This document shows, piece after piece, positions 32,193 to 44,263 of a stretch of DNA of 64,000 bases; the first letter of the stretch is position 1; each line of letters opens with the position of its first letter. The stretch lies in the NCBI GenBank assembly GCA_963580285.1, contig OY757019.1, positions 63,074,587 through 63,138,586 on the forward strand, given 5' to 3'. The DNA comes from Lucinisca nassula (lineage: Eukaryota > Mollusca > Bivalvia > Lucinida > Lucinidae). Below the pieces are notes generated by a model. That model had not been told where the DNA came from. It made no database searches and saw only the letters and a program-made list of their open reading frames with translations. A program made the position numbers and the translations under genes.

Positions 32193-33240
32193 GTCACAAC
32201 TAGGTGACTTATGATTATTAATGATGCCAGTCAAACGCTGCCTTGAAACTGATAAAGCCAACACTACTGATCTAGACTGGACTCCATACAAATGAAGGTT
32301 CGATTTGGGTGCTATCTAGCTTACAAATCAAATAAAGAGTCTGAAATGTTAGCCAATCAACCCACAAACCTTATGGGTGATCGTGAGCAATTAGTATGTA
32401 TGGTGAATGGAACATCACAGTTAATTATGATAGACAAACGGTATGGACTGGAATCAGTTTATCCAACAAAGATGACAAAGGAATGCCTGGTCCTAGGCTT
32501 TGTTCATGCTATTCTACAAAACGATGCCTGAGACGGGTGTGTAATGTTAACAAAATGTTGAGTGAGTCATGAATGTTATGAAAACTTCCATTTGGAGGTG
32601 TGAGTCACAAACATTATGTCTACTGAACCTATCAAAATATATATGGAGATGATTGCCTCAAATGAAATTAACTTTGATCAGTCTGTTCTCCTACAGGATT
32701 GTGTCATCTGTTTCAATCCTTTGCTATTCAATCCATAAACTTTATCAAAAGTCACGAAGGTAACGCATGTTGAGCACAAGCTTCCCTGATAAACAGTGTC
32801 TTAACCCATATCATGACAATTGTCGTCTGCCTTGTCGTCTGCCTTGTCATCTGCTAGTTACTTTAAATGTCTTTGCTAATAACAGGGTGAATCCGGATCA
32901 GGTTGCTCCTCTAGGAGCAGTCTGATCAGGGCTCACACTGTTTGCTCATCTGCAAAAAAAAAAAAAAAAAGTTTGTAGCATTATCAGATGTAGTTTTTCT
33001 CGGCAACTCAAAGGTTAATGTAATTATATAAACACATCTGGACCAGGCTGGCTTGCTCTGTAACTGTATTATTTATTACCAGCACTGTACATGTATATCC
33101 GGCATTAAGTGACTTGTCTTCCTGCTGATCACTTATTTCACAAAATCTGCATAACACTGTCAACATCTGTCATAATATTTCCAGTTCTGTCACACAATAA
33201 ACTGACACTTTCACTATTCATAAACCTATCCTTATACGTA
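32193..33240. other. Spacer with one hairpin module
   Basis: Hairpin at 32881-32944: AACAGGGTGAATCCGGATCA ... GCTCC-TCTA-GGAGC ... TGATCAGGGCTCACACTGTT, a well-paired member of the same module family. A 79-codon frame at 32292-32531 lacks family resemblance. An oligo-A run lies near 32954-32969. Confidence 0.5.
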
Positions 33241-33472
33241 ATTTAACCCCTCTTGTACCAAATTGAATCCCTCAGCTTATATATAGCATGAGTCCATTTC
33301 GAATTTGGGGATGTAAGCTTATGTTCTCTCCAAAATTTATTTGGAAAATGGATGAAATTTTTGCAGATAGTGAAGGCCCTGATCATCATTGATGAGACGC
33401 CGCGTTGTACGACATTTGATCCGGGCCAGCACTGTTTGCCAATTACCCATTCTGGTACAAAATGGAGTATAA
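33241..33472. mobile_element. MITE family B copy 3
   Basis: Ends TTTAACCCCTCTTGTACCA and TGGTACAAAATGGAGTATAA; inner GATGTAAGCTTATG and ATTTATTTGGAAAATGGATG segments match the copy at 27164. Hairpin module at about 33361-33443. Confidence 0.65.
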
Positions 33473-33639
33473 ATCAAGTTATCCAGTAACAAAAAGTTGC
33501 GGTTATCCTTCCGGTTGCTGCTACTTATTAGCCTGCTGAAGGTATCCACCATAGTTTGACTGAAGTAAAAAGAATATAAAGATAAAAAAATTTATACATA
33601 AAAAAAAGATAAATCCCAGCCGGTTAACTGTATGAAAAC

Positions 33640-33760
33640 TAATTACTATTATCTTGCTGCTCACGACAGCCCCTGTTTTTGTAAGCAGTGTGAATCAGGA
33701 TCGGGTAGCTCTCTGGAAGCCATCTGATCAGGACCCACACTGTTTGTTATCCAGTTTGTC
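33640..33760. repeat. Hairpin module, MITE C-related
   Basis: 33681-33747 folds as GTAAGCAGTGTGAATCAGGA / TCAGGACCCACACTGTTTG with AGCTC...GGAAGC at the top. The left neighbour ATTATCTTGCTGCTCACGAC resembles the MITE C end read inward. Confidence 0.5.
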
Positions 33761-34629
33761 AATATGAATGAATAGATAAAAAAGTAGCCTAATTGGTCGA
33801 ATATATATGGTGTGACAGGGTTGAATTATGTCACTGTCTTATTGGGAGTAATGTTACAGAGGACCCTCCCTATAACGAAACCCAGTTTATAGTACGTTAG
33901 GTAATGAGGAGCCTTTTCAGCTTCATTACCCCCAGCAATCAGCAAATGGCTATAGATGCTGGGCAATTCTGATAGGCACCTGTGCCCCTCTGCTTCTTGG
34001 AGTATTGGATTACAAGAATCTTTTTCTTGACCATCTCCAATTTGATGAATGCATGTGTTGATAAAAACAGAGGCTCAGTCTGGTGTTGACGATTCATTGT
34101 ACTGAAACTGTCGTTGGAGATATCTGTATAAACTGTGTATAAACATACTTAGGCATATGACATTAATTGCCAGTCTTACCATCATTATTATTACTTTTTT
34201 TTTCTCTTCCAATCTCGAAGTCTGAGCAGTAATGTAAATCAATATTTATTTTTTCTTTCTATTATCTCGACATGAGCGATCAAGATATCTATGTCTAATC
34301 TGATTCATATTTGTGTCAGAACTATGGCTCTTCCCTTCATAAGTAGTTGAAGTTGCAATGACACTGCGCCATACTGGAAGTCACAATGTTTTTTGTATTG
34401 CTGCATGTACATGTAGGTATGTACTCATTACCTACTATTCTCATCTTATATATACATGTATTCTATTCTCCTAGTACTCTGCCTGATTTCTATATGACTT
34501 CTTATATCCTACAACCTCACTTCTTTATTGCTTTCAATCCCACTGTTTTTGAGAGAACCACCAAGCACCAGTTCATTATAATGTTGCATTATATTTACAC
34601 TATTCATGATGTTATATAAAATTCTATAA
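33761..34629. other. AT-rich spacer, possible LINE 5' leader
   Basis: No recognisable gene. A hydrophobic 77-codon frame at 34386-34619 directly precedes the LINE and could be a 5' leader relic; no 2A motif is visible in it. Confidence 0.35.
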
Positions 34630-35484
34630 ATGATACATGATAATTCCACCATTTATACTAGGGACAAAGTCTACTTAAAATGGAAAAGAAGAACAATCTC
34701 TAATAATCAATCCAGCAAATCTATAGCAAGACCGAACACATTATCATCCATTAAAATTGCTCATTCTAATATTAATAGCATTAGAAATAAAATAGATCTC
34801 ATTGGGGCTGAGCTGTCAGACTATGAAATCTTATGTTTCACAGAGACTAAACTTAACGATACAGTTCCACCATCCAAGTTAGAAATCGAGGGGTATAAAG
34901 CACCAATACGTAAGGACAGAGATATTAACAATGGTGGCGGTCTCATGATTTACCTAAAGCATAATGTATTCTTCAAATCAAGACCTGATCTTGATAATAA
35001 TATTATTGAATGTATGTGGCTTGAAATCCGAAACTTAAAAGCAAATTTCTTTTTGGTCTGTTCTATAGACCTCCAAATAGTTCTGTCGAGTTTTGGAATC
35101 ACTTTGAAGATATACTGGAGAATGCATCTGAGCAAAAACATGGATATGATAGTACTAGGGGATTTTAATGAAGACATTATTTCCACAGCGAGCAATAGTC
35201 ACTTGACTCGAATAATGCAAAAATTTAACCTTTCTCATGTAATAAATGAACCTACTAGAATTACTCCTACCTCTGCCACTTGCTTTGACCTAATTATGAC
35301 AAACCACATATCTATCATTAATGACTCCCAAGTCCTTGCCCCCTTCAGTAGCGATCATTCCACCATTGCCATAGAAGTTGGTTTTAAAACATTTAAATCT
35401 CTAACTTATAAAAAGAATATTTGGAAATTTGAAGAAGCAAACGTCAATGCTATTGAAAATGAGTTAAACCAAAGATGGAGATAA
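34630..35484 (+). pseudogene. LINE APE-type endonuclease domain
   Basis: Catalytic motifs in order: AHSNINSIRNK (Asn), LCFTETKLND (Glu), NNGGGLMIYL, VLGDFNEDI (Asp/Asn) and FSSDHSTIAI (Asp-His). All main active-site residues are present. Between about 35050 and 35140 the frame slips and returns: the expected GLFYRPPN segment is encoded in another frame, so two compensating indels alter about 30 residues. The frame stops at TAA 35482-35484 just before the tandem insertion. The ATG at 34630 may be near the true ORF2 start, as homology begins about 40 codons later. Confidence 0.8.
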
Positions 35485-35510
35485 CATGAATGAAATTGCA
35501 GACAAATTTG

Positions 35511-36379
35511 AATAAAAATCAAAAATGAGTTCCTTTAAGAGCAATGAAAACATTCATAAGAAAGAAGATGGGTCATACTACGTAGTTTCGGCTAATAAAA
35601 CCTCATCAGTGACCCTGTAATGATCCGGCAAAGAAAGCCAGAGGAAACATAGTGCAATTTTGCGAATTTCGAATAGGCAGTCGATTCAAAGACTGATATA
35701 AATCAAAATGGGGTCCAAATAAATAAAAACCTGTCTAGAATATGAGTCTAAACCAATAATTTTTTTCTGATTTCTCAGAATATTCACGCTGATCTCAAAG
35801 GACCAAAAGTAAAATATAAACTGCACTATGGTTGATGTACGGGGAGACGTTTTACGGCCGCCACACGGCACAACACCAGCTGCAGTGAAGGCAAATAAAA
35901 ATCAAAAATGAGTTCCTTTAAGAGCAATGAAAACATTCATAAGAAAGAAGATGGGTCATACTACGTAGTTTCGTCTAATAAAGCCTCATCAGTGACCCTG
36001 TAATGATCCGGCAAAGAAAGCCAGAGGAAACATAGTGCAATTTTGCGAATTTCGAATAGGCAGTCGATTCAAAGACTGATATAAATCAAAATGGGGTCCA
36101 AATAAATAAAAACCTGTCTAGAATATGAGTCTAAACCAATAATTTTTTTCTGATTTCTCAGAATATTCACGCTGATCTCAAAGGACCAAAAGTAAAATAT
36201 AAACTGCACTATGGTTGATGTACGGGGAGACGTTTTACGGCCGCCACACGGCACAACACCAGCTGCAGTGAAGCCAAATAAAAATCAAAAATGAGTTCCT
36301 TTAAGAGCAATGAAAACATTCATAAGAAAGAAGATGGGTCATACTACGTAGTTTCGGCTAATAAAGCCTCATCAGTGAC
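35511..36379 (+). repeat. 383-bp tandem repeat (2.3 copies) inserted in the LINE
   Basis: AATAAAAATCAAAAATGAG starts at 35511, 35894 and 36277, an exact 383-bp period; the third copy stops after 103 bp at CAGTGAC (36379), where LINE coding resumes. LINE protein flanks are DNMNEIADKFE before and TVILSTAQKIIPN after. Each unit has a 32-codon frame starting MSSFKSNENIHKKEDG, and a TTTTTTTCTGATTTCTCAG stretch resembling a 3' splice site. The third copy's frame runs on into the RT ORF. The unit is not found elsewhere in the window. Confidence 0.85.
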
Positions 36380-37307
36380 AGTAATTTTATCAACTGCCCA
36401 AAAAATTATACCAAACATCTCATTTACAAAAAGACCAAATGACAAGCCCTGGATGACAAATGAAATTAGAAAATGTATGAGACAGCGTAATAGGCTCTTT
36501 AATAAAGCTAAACGAACCCAACAAATTACCCACTGGCAGAAATATAAAGATAAGCGCAATAAAATTGTTGAAATGATTCGTAAGGCAAAATCTGACTATA
36601 ACAAAAGCTTAGAAGATAAATTGGCTGACCCTAATTTATCACCAAAAGACTGGTATAGACTAGTTAATATCACCAAACTCAAAAATAAAAATACCCCCCA
36701 ACCACCCCTTTATAAAAATAATCAGGTACACATCCACCCAATTGATAAAGCCCAAACACTGAATGAGCATTTTGCTTCAATATCGAAAATAGAGAATGAA
36801 CCCCAAATTTCTGAAGAGTTCATAAACACTGACTTTTCCCTTAGCTCAATCCAGGTTACAAGCCAAGGCGTAAAAGACCAATTACACTTACTAAACCCGT
36901 CAAAACCAGGTGGACCTGATGAAATTTCCCCTAAATTAATGAAATTGATATCTAACTGTATTTATGATCCACTTACTTTACTTTTCAATAGGTCCCTCGA
37001 GCTCGCTCAAGTTCCACACCAATGGAAAATGGCAAACATCTCTGCTATATTCAAAGGCAAAGGGGATGACAAAGACCCAACCAACTATAGACCTATCTCA
37101 GTTACTAGCTACCTTGGCAAAATCCTGGAAAAAATAATTTTCAAATATCTGTACAATTACTTAGAAGTAAACAAAATACTAACTAACTATCAATCAGGCT
37201 TCCGACCTAGAGACTCAACTGTAAACCAGCTTCTTGAACTATATCATATTATTGTTGAAAACTTAGACAAAGGATTAGAATTGAAATTCATTTTTTTTGC
37301 GACATAA
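36291..37307 (+). pseudogene. LINE linker and RT fingers/palm, first part
   Basis: The open frame starts at the ATG within the inserted repeat; the first ~30 residues are therefore not LINE. From about residue 33: NDKPWMTNEIRK linker motif, GGPDEISPKLMK, NYRPISVTSYLGKILE and NYQSGFRPRDSTVNQL. It ends at 37307 because of a T8 run (about 37290-37297). The next frame begins FFCDISKAFDKVW, the first catalytic Asp block. Whether the insertion-derived start was ever used is unknown. Confidence 0.8.
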
Positions 37308-38296
37308 GTAAAGCATTTGACAAAGTTTGGCACCAAGGACTTTTACATAAACTTAGAAAATATGGTATCAATGGAAATATTCTCAAGTGGTTTACAAGTT
37401 ATTTATCTGACAGAAAACAACGTGTAACAAGTGAAGGTTTTTCCTCAACTTGGCTACCTACCTGTGCTGGAGTACCACAAGGGTCTGTATTAGGCCCCTA
37501 TCTTTTCTTGTTATATATTAATGATATCGTAAATAACATTGACACAAATATTCGATTGTTTGCAGACGACACATCTTTATTTACTGTAATTGAAAATGCT
37601 AACTCCACAGAGGCCTTGCAGGATGACATGTATAAAATTGCTAAGTGGTCCGAGGATTGGTGCATTATTCTTAATCCATCTAAAACTACCTCAATGACAT
37701 TTACTCGAAAAAGAAATTCACAGTCACTTGATGTTAAATTTGATAATAAAACACTCAAAGATGCAAAACATCATACCCACCTTGGTCTAACTCTTACTTC
37801 TGATGCATCTTGGGATGAACATATTAAAAGAACCTACTCTAAAGCTGCATATAGACTGAACATCCTAAGAATCCTCAAGCATGACCTAGATAGAAAATCT
37901 CTCTTACGGTTCTATACATCTTTCATTAGACCTACCTTAGAATATGGTGACATAGTCTGGGACAACATCAGCCAGCAAAATCAAACTCTTCTTGAAAATG
38001 TTCAACTTGATGCATGTAGAATAATCACAGGTTTGCGCAAGGGAACATCTCATAATATACTGTACAATGAATTAGGCCTATGTCCACTTGCTGAAAGGAG
38101 AAAACAACATAAATTAATACAGTTTTATAAAATCTTAAATAATGAAGCTCCTATCTACTTGGATGCCATTCTGCAGAGATTCAATGAGCAACAGTCAGAC
38201 TACAATCTACGAAGTGTAAAATTAAAACACCCAACGCCCAAAACTAAATCATACCAAGACAGTTTTTTTTATCTCAACAACAAATCTTTGGAATAA
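37298..38296 (+). pseudogene. LINE RT palm and thumb
   Basis: CDISKAFDKVWHQGLL, AGVPQGSVLGPYLF, then RLFADDTSLF with both aspartates, HHTHLGLTLTSDASWDEH, and FIRPTLEYGDIVWD. The frame is open from about 37298; the ATG at 37508 is merely internal. It stops at 38296 after a T8 run (38262-38269) that shifts SFFISTTNLWNNLSP out of frame. Confidence 0.8.
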
Positions 38297-38774
38297 TTTA
38301 TCACCTGAATTAAATAACGCAACATCACTATATACCTTTAAAAAGTTGTTAAAAAGAGAAATAACCCAACCTCCTAAACAATTTTCATTTGGAACAAGAA
38401 GGTACAACATAATTATATGTCAACTGAGGAATGAGAAAAGTCAGTTAAACAGTGATCTATTTAAAGACCATCTTAATGATTCCCCCTTCTGTAATAACTG
38501 TCATGGTAACGTACAAGAAAATAAACAGCATTTTTTCTTCGAATGTACTAAATTTATACAACAAAGAATGGAAATGATCAATAACCTTCAAGCTTGTCAT
38601 TCTCTATATAGTAATATTAAACTAACTGCAGACTGCCTTGTTACAGGCATTACTACCTTATCTGATGAATGCAGCCTCCAACTCATAATTTTTTTTTCTT
38701 CTTCTTCCTTTTATTCAAGTAAAAGAGAGTTGCGCCCCTTTGAATGCAGTTTTTTTTTTTTTTTTTTTTTTTAA
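38270..38774 (+). pseudogene. LINE ORF2 C-terminal domain with CCHC-like finger
   Basis: STTNLWNNLSPELN continues the thumb. CNNCHGNVQENKQHFFFEC forms a C-x2-C...H-x4-C finger like those in the other L2/I-like proteins here. The last residues before the T-run are Ser/Phe-rich and encoded by simple sequence, so the true C-terminus is probably a little earlier. Confidence 0.75.
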
Positions 38775-39276
38775 CCAGTCCTCTATTTCTTGTATTCAGA
38801 ACCATGAATATTTTCCGTTATGAGTAAACGACATTGTAAGACTCACTGATTCACAATGCAATACATTTCTCTTTCAGCTCTAACGGTTAATTTCCACGAA
38901 AAATCTCTGGCTCAACCTCACCACGTTTTACGGTGTATTGGTTAAATGATCATTCAATAAACCGGTGTATTGATACATCTACTGCCCTTGTTCTTTGGCT
39001 TCCAATTTCGATTGGAAGCCATTTAGATTGGATTGGTGATACCCCAGTTTATTTCTAACCGTCTAATGACGTAACTAGGAAAGCCCTACAGATAAGACTG
39101 CTCTCCTCATATTTACGAAGTGAAAACTCGTTCGGAATAAACAAGAATATGCCGCGCCCGTCGATGTCTATTTATAAAGCGTTTCCAGATATCTATTTAT
39201 AAAGCGTTTCCAAGAAGTCAAACCAAGAAAAAAAAGTTACCTACTTTCACTTTCGTCCGTTTGACGTAACCTCATA
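38775..39276. other. Spacer, nothing recognised
   Basis: Contains a near repeat of TCTATTTATAAAGCGTTTCC (39167 and 39191), otherwise unassigned. Confidence 0.4.
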
Positions 39277-39489
39277 ATTAACCCATAGGTGCCCGACAAA
39301 AAAATATTCCACCTTTATAAGTCTGGAGTGGTCAATTTCTAAGCATAGGGGATGTCATTTTTGTTGTAAGTTTTACAAAAATGCATGTACTTTGAGCAAA
39401 CAGTTTAGACCTTGATCTGATGCTGCATCTGATCTGGGTCTGCACTATTCGCCAATGTCTCAAAAGATGGAGGCATATATGGGTTAATT
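39277..39489. mobile_element. MITE family G (single hairpin module)
   Basis: Terminal inverted repeats AATTAACCCATAGGTGCC and GGCATATATGGGTTAATT. Interior: GGAGTGGTCAATTTCTA, GGGGATGTCATTTTTGTT, ACAAAAATGCATGTACTTTG, then the hairpin AAACAGTTTAGACCTTGATC / GATCTGGGTCTGCACTATTC. This is the single-copy form of the unit amplified at 29820-32192. Confidence 0.7.
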
Positions 39490-39690
39490 TCAATATTTGA
39501 AGGTCATTGTAAAAAGCAGGAATACTTGATTCCAGTTTCCCATTTTCCGGTAGGATGGTGAAATTATCTTAACTGCCGTATTCGACGTAATAAGCGTTTG
39601 TTGTGACTCGAAACTAACCCTATGGTCTCTCCATTGGAATCATTATAAAACATCTATGTGCTAAATCTCATGAACTAGCATTTTCAGTTC

Positions 39691-39885
39691 ATTACGAAAG
39701 CACGCCTATTCAAATATATACAGAATTTTGCCACCCAAATGAAAATTGTCCGATAAAAAAATCAGATTTTTCATATTTCTGCTCTAAACATAGATTGTGG
39801 GTACTGGTAAGAACTGCCTAGATGACGCGGTCCTTACTCTACCCACTGTCTATGGGTCAAAATTAGGCAGGCGTGTTTCGTGATG
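39691..39885. mobile_element. MITE family D copy 3
   Basis: Ends CATTACGAAAGCACGCCTAT and AGGCAGGCGTGTTTCGTGATG are inverted repeats. Central hairpin GTGGGTACTGGTAAGAACTG / CGGTCCTTACTCTACCCAC with several mismatches, an older copy. Confidence 0.6.
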
Positions 39886-40030
39886 TGAAAAAAAATATTT
39901 TTGTTTTTTTCTAGTCTAAATATAGATTGTCGTTGGTCGGTGTTCTGAACCCCCTAAAAAGGAAAATAATGTACCCCTGTACACCCAACTTTCTCTATAT
40001 AAAGTTGGGTTTATAGGGTTTTTCAGTATA
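39886..40030. repeat. MITE family D outer-half copy
   Basis: ATTGTCGTTGGTCGGTGTTC, then hairpin CCCCTGTACACCCAACTTT / AAAGTTGGGTTTATAGGG with TATA in the loop. Only the first-hairpin half is present. Confidence 0.5.
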
Positions 40031-41265
40031 TATGGGGTAGCCTCAATGTGCTTCTAGTGCCCGGTTACCTTAAAAACAAGATCATCGTTGTTCAAGACCC
40101 GGACTTGTTGATGTAATGCTTTTCTTTTCTTAAGGATTTGTAAAGAAAAAAAAAGAAAAAGAAAAAAAATGTCTATAGATTACAAAAGTTAATTCTGTCA
40201 CTTGACTTCTCTCGTAGTTTCAAACTTTTCATGGTCACTCAGAATTTCCAGGATGAGTTTACGAAGGGAGTTTGACAGTTGAAATCAGTAAAAATAGTTT
40301 TGCAGAGTCCAGTTACAGGCAGATAGTCTAACTTGATTTGTGTAAAACAATTTTCCGAAGTAAATCAATCAAGTGTGCTTGTTGTAGGGTGGTCTCTATG
40401 AAAGTGATATATCATTTTTTCTTCATTTATTTAGGAACATTATTAAGTGCTCCTTTACAAGCGGTGGGTGAAGAGAACGACTGATTTAAACCATTGCAGA
40501 ACTTGTCACGATCGTGCCTCGAACTCAGGCAGAAAGAGACCTCATATCCTACCAACATGGTCAATTTTACAAAACATGTTCATCTCTCAAATCAAATTGC
40601 GTGTCAAACGAGTAATTTAAAAGCTTAACATGGTTCAGTCTTTTCTGACAAATTTTCCAACAGCACAAAACTTGTGCGAGTAACCAGCTCGCCACATTCA
40701 GCCTTCGCTCTTCATAAATGCCGATTTTTTAACCATTACAGTTAGATGCGCATCGACTTTGCGGTTTCGCTCCTCGCCGGGTCCGTGAATATGTTTCTAC
40801 GTACATTGTCCTCCTTTCAATGGTTTAAGCCGGACAGCTAACACTGAAACAATTTCCGTAAAAGTCTTACCAGGAAAATCGTGCTTATTTAGAGCGACCA
40901 CGTCGATGCAACGTCAAGACGTGGGTCTTTTTCACAAAGGCGACCAGCACTGACTCAGGCGAGCCTTCGAGTACGCGCAGCCTTACCAGAGCCTTTGCTG
41001 CTCTCGGATATGAAAAAAAGAAAATGCGTTTTAGTTGGCTGCGCACATGCATTTGACAAAATGTATGCTTATAAGGGAGGTAATACAGGGGAAATGATTA
41101 ACTTTTCAAGCCCCAAAACCTGGGAAATCGAGTGAAAAAGAATGTGAAAAATATATATTTTTTTTGTTTTGTTTTTTTTACCAGTTGATAACTTTACTTG
41201 CAAATAAATTTGTACAACAGCACAAATGATTGCTTGCAGCCGTAAACTTCAACCAAATGCGGTCG
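40031..41265. other. Spacer, nothing recognised
   Basis: Homopurine patch at about 40142-40170. No ORF with family resemblance and no structured repeat. Confidence 0.45.
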
Positions 41266-41271
41266 CCGATG

Positions 41272-43190
41272 CTTCTTCTTCTTCTTCTTCTTCTTCTTCT
41301 TCTTCTTCTTCTTCTTCTTGTGTCGTGCAGGGCTGCAAATCTGCTAACATACTCGCACCATGGTGACTATGTACATGTGTGAGGGAGGGTCCAGGTTAAA
41401 AACCGCCAGCTGGATTAGAAGTGGTGGGCTGCGGCGATCCCAGACTTGTAGGTCTCCAAGCTGGGGGCTGCGACAAGGCCGTCAGGGAGTTGGTTCCAGA
41501 TGAGGACTGCCGGGGGAAGAAGGACCCCTTCATCGTCTGGGTTCTGCAGAAAGGAGGGATGAACCGGTTGCAGTGTCCTCTTGTATTACGCCTTGGTGGT
41601 GTATGGAGGTGGGGACACTGACGGCAACAAGTCCGTTTCCAATCTGGTACATCATTACAGCCTTGGCTTGGCTTCTGCGGTCTTGGAGGCTTTCCCAACC
41701 CAGGCTGTCGAGCATGGTACTAACGCTGCTTGTTCGGCGGTAATCCCCAGAAACAAATCTGGCAGCTCTGCGTTGTACCATCACGACACGATGTGTGAGG
41801 GCCTTGGTGTAGGGGTCCCAGACGGTGGATGCATATTCTGTCTGTGGCCTGATGAGGGTTTTGTAGCATTCCTCCTTGGTGGACTTGGGGCATGAACCTA
41901 AATTTCTCCTTAGGAAGGCTAGTGTGTTGTTGGCCTTTTGGGTGACCGAGTCGACATGAGCATTCCAAGACATGTTTGAGGAGAGTACGACGCCCAAGTA
42001 CTTGGCCTTCTTGGTCTCCTGTAGGGTCTGGCCATGGATGGTGTAGGTGGCTTCGACAATCTTCCGCTTGTTGGAGATTCGAAGGACCTCGCACTTGTCA
42101 GCGTTGAATTCCATCAGCCATGTCCTCTCCCAGTCCTGTAGTCCATCTAGATCCTCCTGGAGTAGCTTTGCATCCTCTGCCGTGTTGATCTCTCTGTAGA
42201 GCAGGGAGTCGTCAGCAAAGAGGCGACAGATGGAATCTTTAACACGCTCAGGCAAGTCGTTTATATAGGCCAGGAAAAGGAGAGGTCCTAGTACTGTGCC
42301 TTGGGGGACTCCTGAGGTGACTGGTGCAGATCTCGAAGAGGTCCCATCTAGTAGAACCTGCTGGCTGCGATGGTTCAAAAAGCTGCGGATCCACTTAAGT
42401 GTGTTATGTCTGACTCCATAGTGGTGCAGCTTCAGGAGCAGACGCTCGTGCGGTACCTTGTCAAAGGCTTTGGAGAAGTCCAAAAGAATTGCATCAATCT
42501 GTTTGGACTTATCCAGGCCAGTGACAAGATCGTTCACTGTGGTGATGAGCTGTGATTCACAGGAGCGGAGCTTCCTGAACCCGTGCTGGTATTCACTGAT
42601 GATGTTGTGTCTATCGAAGAACTTCATCAAACAACTGTGTATGACGTGCTCGAGCAGCTTGCATGTTACAGAGGTGAGACTGATCGGTCTGTAGTTGGAA
42701 GGCTTGCCCTTATCGCCCCTCTTGTAGATAGGGGTGACGTTTGCGGTCTTCCAGTCAACTGGGATTTCCCCCTGGTCCAAAGATGCCCGGAAGATAAGGG
42801 TGAGTGCCGGAGCTAGAGGCTGTGCCATTTCCTTAAGGAATCTGGATGGGATGGCATCTGGTCCAGTTGCCTTGTTCGGATTGAGGCCTTGTAGGAGTTT
42901 GAGAACTCCGTTTTCTGTGACACTTATGGGAGGGGCGTCTGGGTATGGTGAGGGACCCAGATCTGGAAGGGGCGACTGTGTGTCTTCGTTGGTGAAAACT
43001 GACGTGAACTGATCATTCAGTATTTCAGCCTTGATATTGGCGTCTGCATGGTTCATTCCATCTCGCTTCAGAGGTGCTACCCCAGAGCCATCAGAGACCA
43101 CCAGAGACGGACGTTGGGGGTATGGCAATAGCTCCCCACTACTTTCGCGGGCGAGCAAAAATGAATGGCGGATTTTCAACTTTACAAACT
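41272..43190 (-). mobile_element. CR1-like LINE, 5'-truncated, (GAA)n tail
   Basis: The RT protein is followed on the minus strand by a short 3' UTR and a pure (GAA)n tail, seen as (TTC)n at 41272-41319. The 5' end lies within the endonuclease-RT linker near 43090-43190. The RT ORF is long and has all palm motifs. Two frame changes disrupt the last ~80 codons. Confidence 0.8.
41400..43179 (-). pseudogene. CR1-like LINE reverse transcriptase
   Basis: A 549-residue open frame (stop near 41530): GVAPLKRDG linker (~33), TGPDAIP (105-111), NYRPISLTS (162-170), FRKLRSCESQL, LLDFSKAFDKVPHERLL (first catalytic Asp, ~234), SGVPQGTVLGP (289-299), LFADDSLLYRE (F321-D324, both Asp intact), KYLGVVLSSNMSWNAHV and LIRPQTEYASTVWDP. 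The C-terminal FFPR...WNQLPDGLV is encoded over 41400-41540 in two other frames, so two indels lie near the end. The first ~30 residues do not resemble LINE proteins and probably precede the truncation point. The best-kept palm of the CR1-like copies here. Confidence 0.85.
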
Positions 43191-43362
43191 GGGGAAGCCT
43201 TCCTTTTAAAAGGAAACTTTATTTTGTTTTGTTTTGTTTTTTTCTTTAATCTGAATCTGAATAGAACAATTAGTGTCCCCACCCCACTCCCTCCTAACAC
43301 AGTTTTGCTTCAAAATTAAACCCAATCAAAACAACTACAATGTAACTAGCTACTTGGTGGAT

Positions 43363-43428
43363 CTCTCTCTATCTTTCCCCCTCTTTCTTTCTCTCTCTCT
43401 TTCTCTTTCTCTTTCTCTCTCTCTCTCA
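43363..43428. repeat. Polypyrimidine (CT/CTTT)n tract
   Basis: About 65 bases almost only C and T, with mirror symmetry in places. Confidence 0.8.
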
Positions 43429-44177
43429 ATTTATTTATAGAGATACCCTTCCACGCTACAATACATATCTAGTCTAATAGCTGACTGTGTAAGTTGACAT
43501 CTTGTGTTCTTTCTCACCGGGCACATGACATTAATGCGTTGTTGGTTCGACGTGCGCTTAGGACCATGATATCTTGAGGTCCTGAAATTCCAAAAAATTC
43601 TAAAATGTCACCTAGCTTAGCGTCGGTGTAACGTCTTTGTAACGACGCATCTGCGTCAGTGCAACGTCGTGGACTTGTCGTTACCCCGGCGACTTGTGCC
43701 TGCTGAGATTGAGTTATATTCCTAATCCATATGTATTGTATTTCAAATTGTGATTTCAACTGTATTTATTGATGAACATTGACGTATACAGTACCACTCG
43801 GAAAGGACTAAAATAGGCTATGCCTACGTCCAATCCAATGGTACATATATATGTACTCCTCTGTGTGTATGTATGTAACCATGAAATTTCTAATAAATAA
43901 ATACGACACCTCGACATCATTCAAACATCGTGCGTCGGTTCCGTGCATTTTCAATCATTTTCAGAGGTTGCTTACTGTATTGAACCAGTAATGCAAATCC
44001 TAGGAGCATTACGAAAACACGCCTATACAAATACAGTGCCAACTCCACTGCCGAAGAAAATCAAAGTACTGAAAGTACTGAGGAAAGTTGATTTATGAGG
44101 AATAATTATTATATAACATATTAGTCGTAGATCAAGCGGTTATCTAGATATTTGTTGAAAAAAAAAATATAGAGACT
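43429..44177. other. Spacer with LINE/MITE end relics
   Basis: 43518-43535 carries ACCGGGCACATGA, also at the MITE-like start at 45017. 43990-44022 has ACGAAAACACGCCTAT, the terminal repeat of MITE family D. About 43840-43855 is the palindrome GTACATATATATGTAC. No gene. Confidence 0.4.
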
Positions 44178-44263
44178 TACTTCCCATATCACAGGTCCTG
44201 ATGTATGAATGACATCTGGCGTGTCACCAGTAACAATTCTGATTCTGGTTCTGATTTGACAAG
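44178..44263 (+). mobile_element. CR1-like LINE 3' tail only
   Basis: CTTCCCATATCACAGGTCCT through the ATTCTG tail matches 877-957 with a few changes. Extremely 5'-truncated copy of the family at 195-958. Confidence 0.75.

Larger units (their letters stand above)
34630..38772 (+). mobile_element. L2/CR1-group LINE with a tandem-repeat insertion
   Basis: A plus-strand LINE with endonuclease, linker, RT and C-terminal CCHC finger, about 3.3 kb once the 869-bp insertion (35511-36379) is discounted. It ends beside a T run at 38751-38772. Frame changes sit at T8 runs (about 37290, 38262) and in the endonuclease. Similar in domain order and finger to the LINE at 11100-14355 but different in sequence. 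Confidence 0.75.

Noticed and set aside
32292..32531. 79-codon frame in spacer
   Set aside because: Good start and composition but no recognisable domain, no neighbours and no splice context I could support.
34386..34619. 77-codon hydrophobic frame as a membrane protein
   Set aside because: AT-rich sequence naturally gives hydrophobic codons; no start context or homologue recognised.
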